Shown here: piece by piece, positions 5,471-5,643 of the stretch
How positions within the stretch are numbered: position 1 is the stretch's first letter
Layout of the letters: each line of letters starts with the position of its first letter
Assembly (NCBI GenBank): GCA_947462525.1
Contig: CANHPK010000129.1
Span: 1 to 5,643 of the forward strand
Source: Roseiflexaceae bacterium
GTDB taxonomy: Bacteria > Chloroflexota > Chloroflexia > Chloroflexales > Roseiflexaceae
Direction of reading: 5' to 3'
DNA: 5,643 bases
The notes under the pieces: model-generated
Seen by the model: only the letters and a program-made list of their open reading frames with translations
Told to the model about the DNA's origin: nothing
Database searches by the model: none
Translations under genes and position numbers: made by a program

Positions 5471-5495
5471 CATTTCTACTGATAGTCGCTATCAT
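5467..5495 (+). promoter_or_regulatory. Strong sigma-70 promoter of the metal transporter gene
   Basis: TTGACA (5467-5472, perfect -35), a 17-bp spacer, and TATCAT (5490-5495, 5/6 -10) form the best promoter in the window. The -35 shares bases with the TGA stop of the acetyltransferase gene (5468-5470). The operator below covers the spacer and -10. Confidence 0.8.
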
Positions 5496-5516
5496 TGTAA
5501 ATGGAAGTCACTATCA
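5480..5516. promoter_or_regulatory. Tandem Fur/Zur-like operator
   Basis: TGATAGTCGCTATCA (5480-5494) has a perfect 6-3-6 inverted repeat and matches the 7-1-7 Fur-family box TGATAATnATTATCA at 11 of 14 fixed positions. A second, weaker copy, TGGAAGTCACTATCA (5502-5516), agrees with the first at 12 of 15 positions and lies exactly 22 bp downstream, on the same helix face. Site 1 covers the spacer and -10, and site 2 the likely transcription start and leader. This is the layout expected for repression by a metal-loaded Fur, Zur or Mur protein. The box does not tell which metal is sensed. Confidence 0.7.
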
Positions 5517-5527
5517 ATGGAGTAGAT

Positions 5528-5643
5528 ATGTCTAGATTGATGCAATTCTTGGTTGGGATTCTTGTTGTGCTTTCAAGCTGTTCTACCGCACCGACGGCAG
5601 CAAATCGAACAGTCGTGGTTTCCTTTAGTGTGTTGGGAGATAT
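5528..5643 (+). CDS. Metal-ion ABC transporter substrate-binding lipoprotein, N-terminal part (ZnuA/MntA-TroA type; cut by right edge)
   Basis: 38 codons are visible, with GGAG (5519-5522) 5 nt before the ATG. The product starts with a lipoprotein signal, MSRLMQFLVGILVVLSSC, with lipobox LSSC and Cys18. After a short linker (STAPTAANRT) it reads VVVSFSVLGD (29-38), the first strand of cluster A-I solute-binding proteins of the ZnuA/TroA/PsaA group (typically VVxTFSxLGDM), which deliver zinc, manganese or iron to an ABC permease. The metal-binding histidines lie beyond the window, so the metal cannot be read. The Fur/Zur-like operator at its promoter supports metal-dependent repression. ATPase and permease genes would be expected to follow to the right. 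Confidence 0.82.
   Translation, partial: MSRLMQFLVGILVVLSSCSTAPTAANRTVVVSFSVLGD

Overview
The window is a compact, gene-dense stretch of bacterial chromosome of moderate to slightly high GC. It holds six complete protein genes and two genes cut by the window edges. I see no tRNA, rRNA, CRISPR array, insertion sequence or phage gene. Two features hint at Chloroflexota or a relative: a lipoprotein rich in Ala, Thr and Pro with TATA/PTA-type repeats, and an ABA4-like membrane protein. This taxonomic guess rests on style of sequence, not on a marker gene, and should be held loosely.

Layout from left to right: (1) a minus-strand gene running off the left edge (144..1), whose first 48 codons look like a DUF4406 / nucleoside 2-deoxyribosyltransferase-like protein; (2) a 210-bp divergent intergenic region with a perfect 6-1-6 palindrome and a repeated 9-mer; (3) an ADP-ribosylglycohydrolase (DraG/ARH family) gene at 355-1320 with a very strong Shine-Dalgarno; (4) a low-complexity lipoprotein at 1392-1895, followed after 19 bp by an ABA4-like (DUF4281) membrane protein with a GTG start at 1915-2337; (5) a long hairpin at 2360-2398 that closes two convergent units; (6) a minus-strand lipoprotein with a glycoside hydrolase (clan GH-A type) catalytic domain at 3775-2441; (7) an 82-bp divergent promoter region; (8) a plus-strand pair at 3858-5470, a serine beta-lactamase-fold hydrolase overlapping by 4 bp a GNAT acetyltransferase that resembles AAC(6')-Ii; (9) a promoter with a tandem Fur/Zur-like operator, driving a metal-ion ABC transporter substrate-binding lipoprotein that runs off the right edge.

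The genes do not form one pathway. The clearest functional units are the translationally coupled hydrolase-acetyltransferase pair, and the metal-responsive start of what is probably a zinc or manganese uptake operon. The most checkable new observations are the edge gene on the minus strand, the metal-box architecture that overlaps both the promoter and the preceding stop codon, and the face-to-face divergent promoters around 3803-3832.
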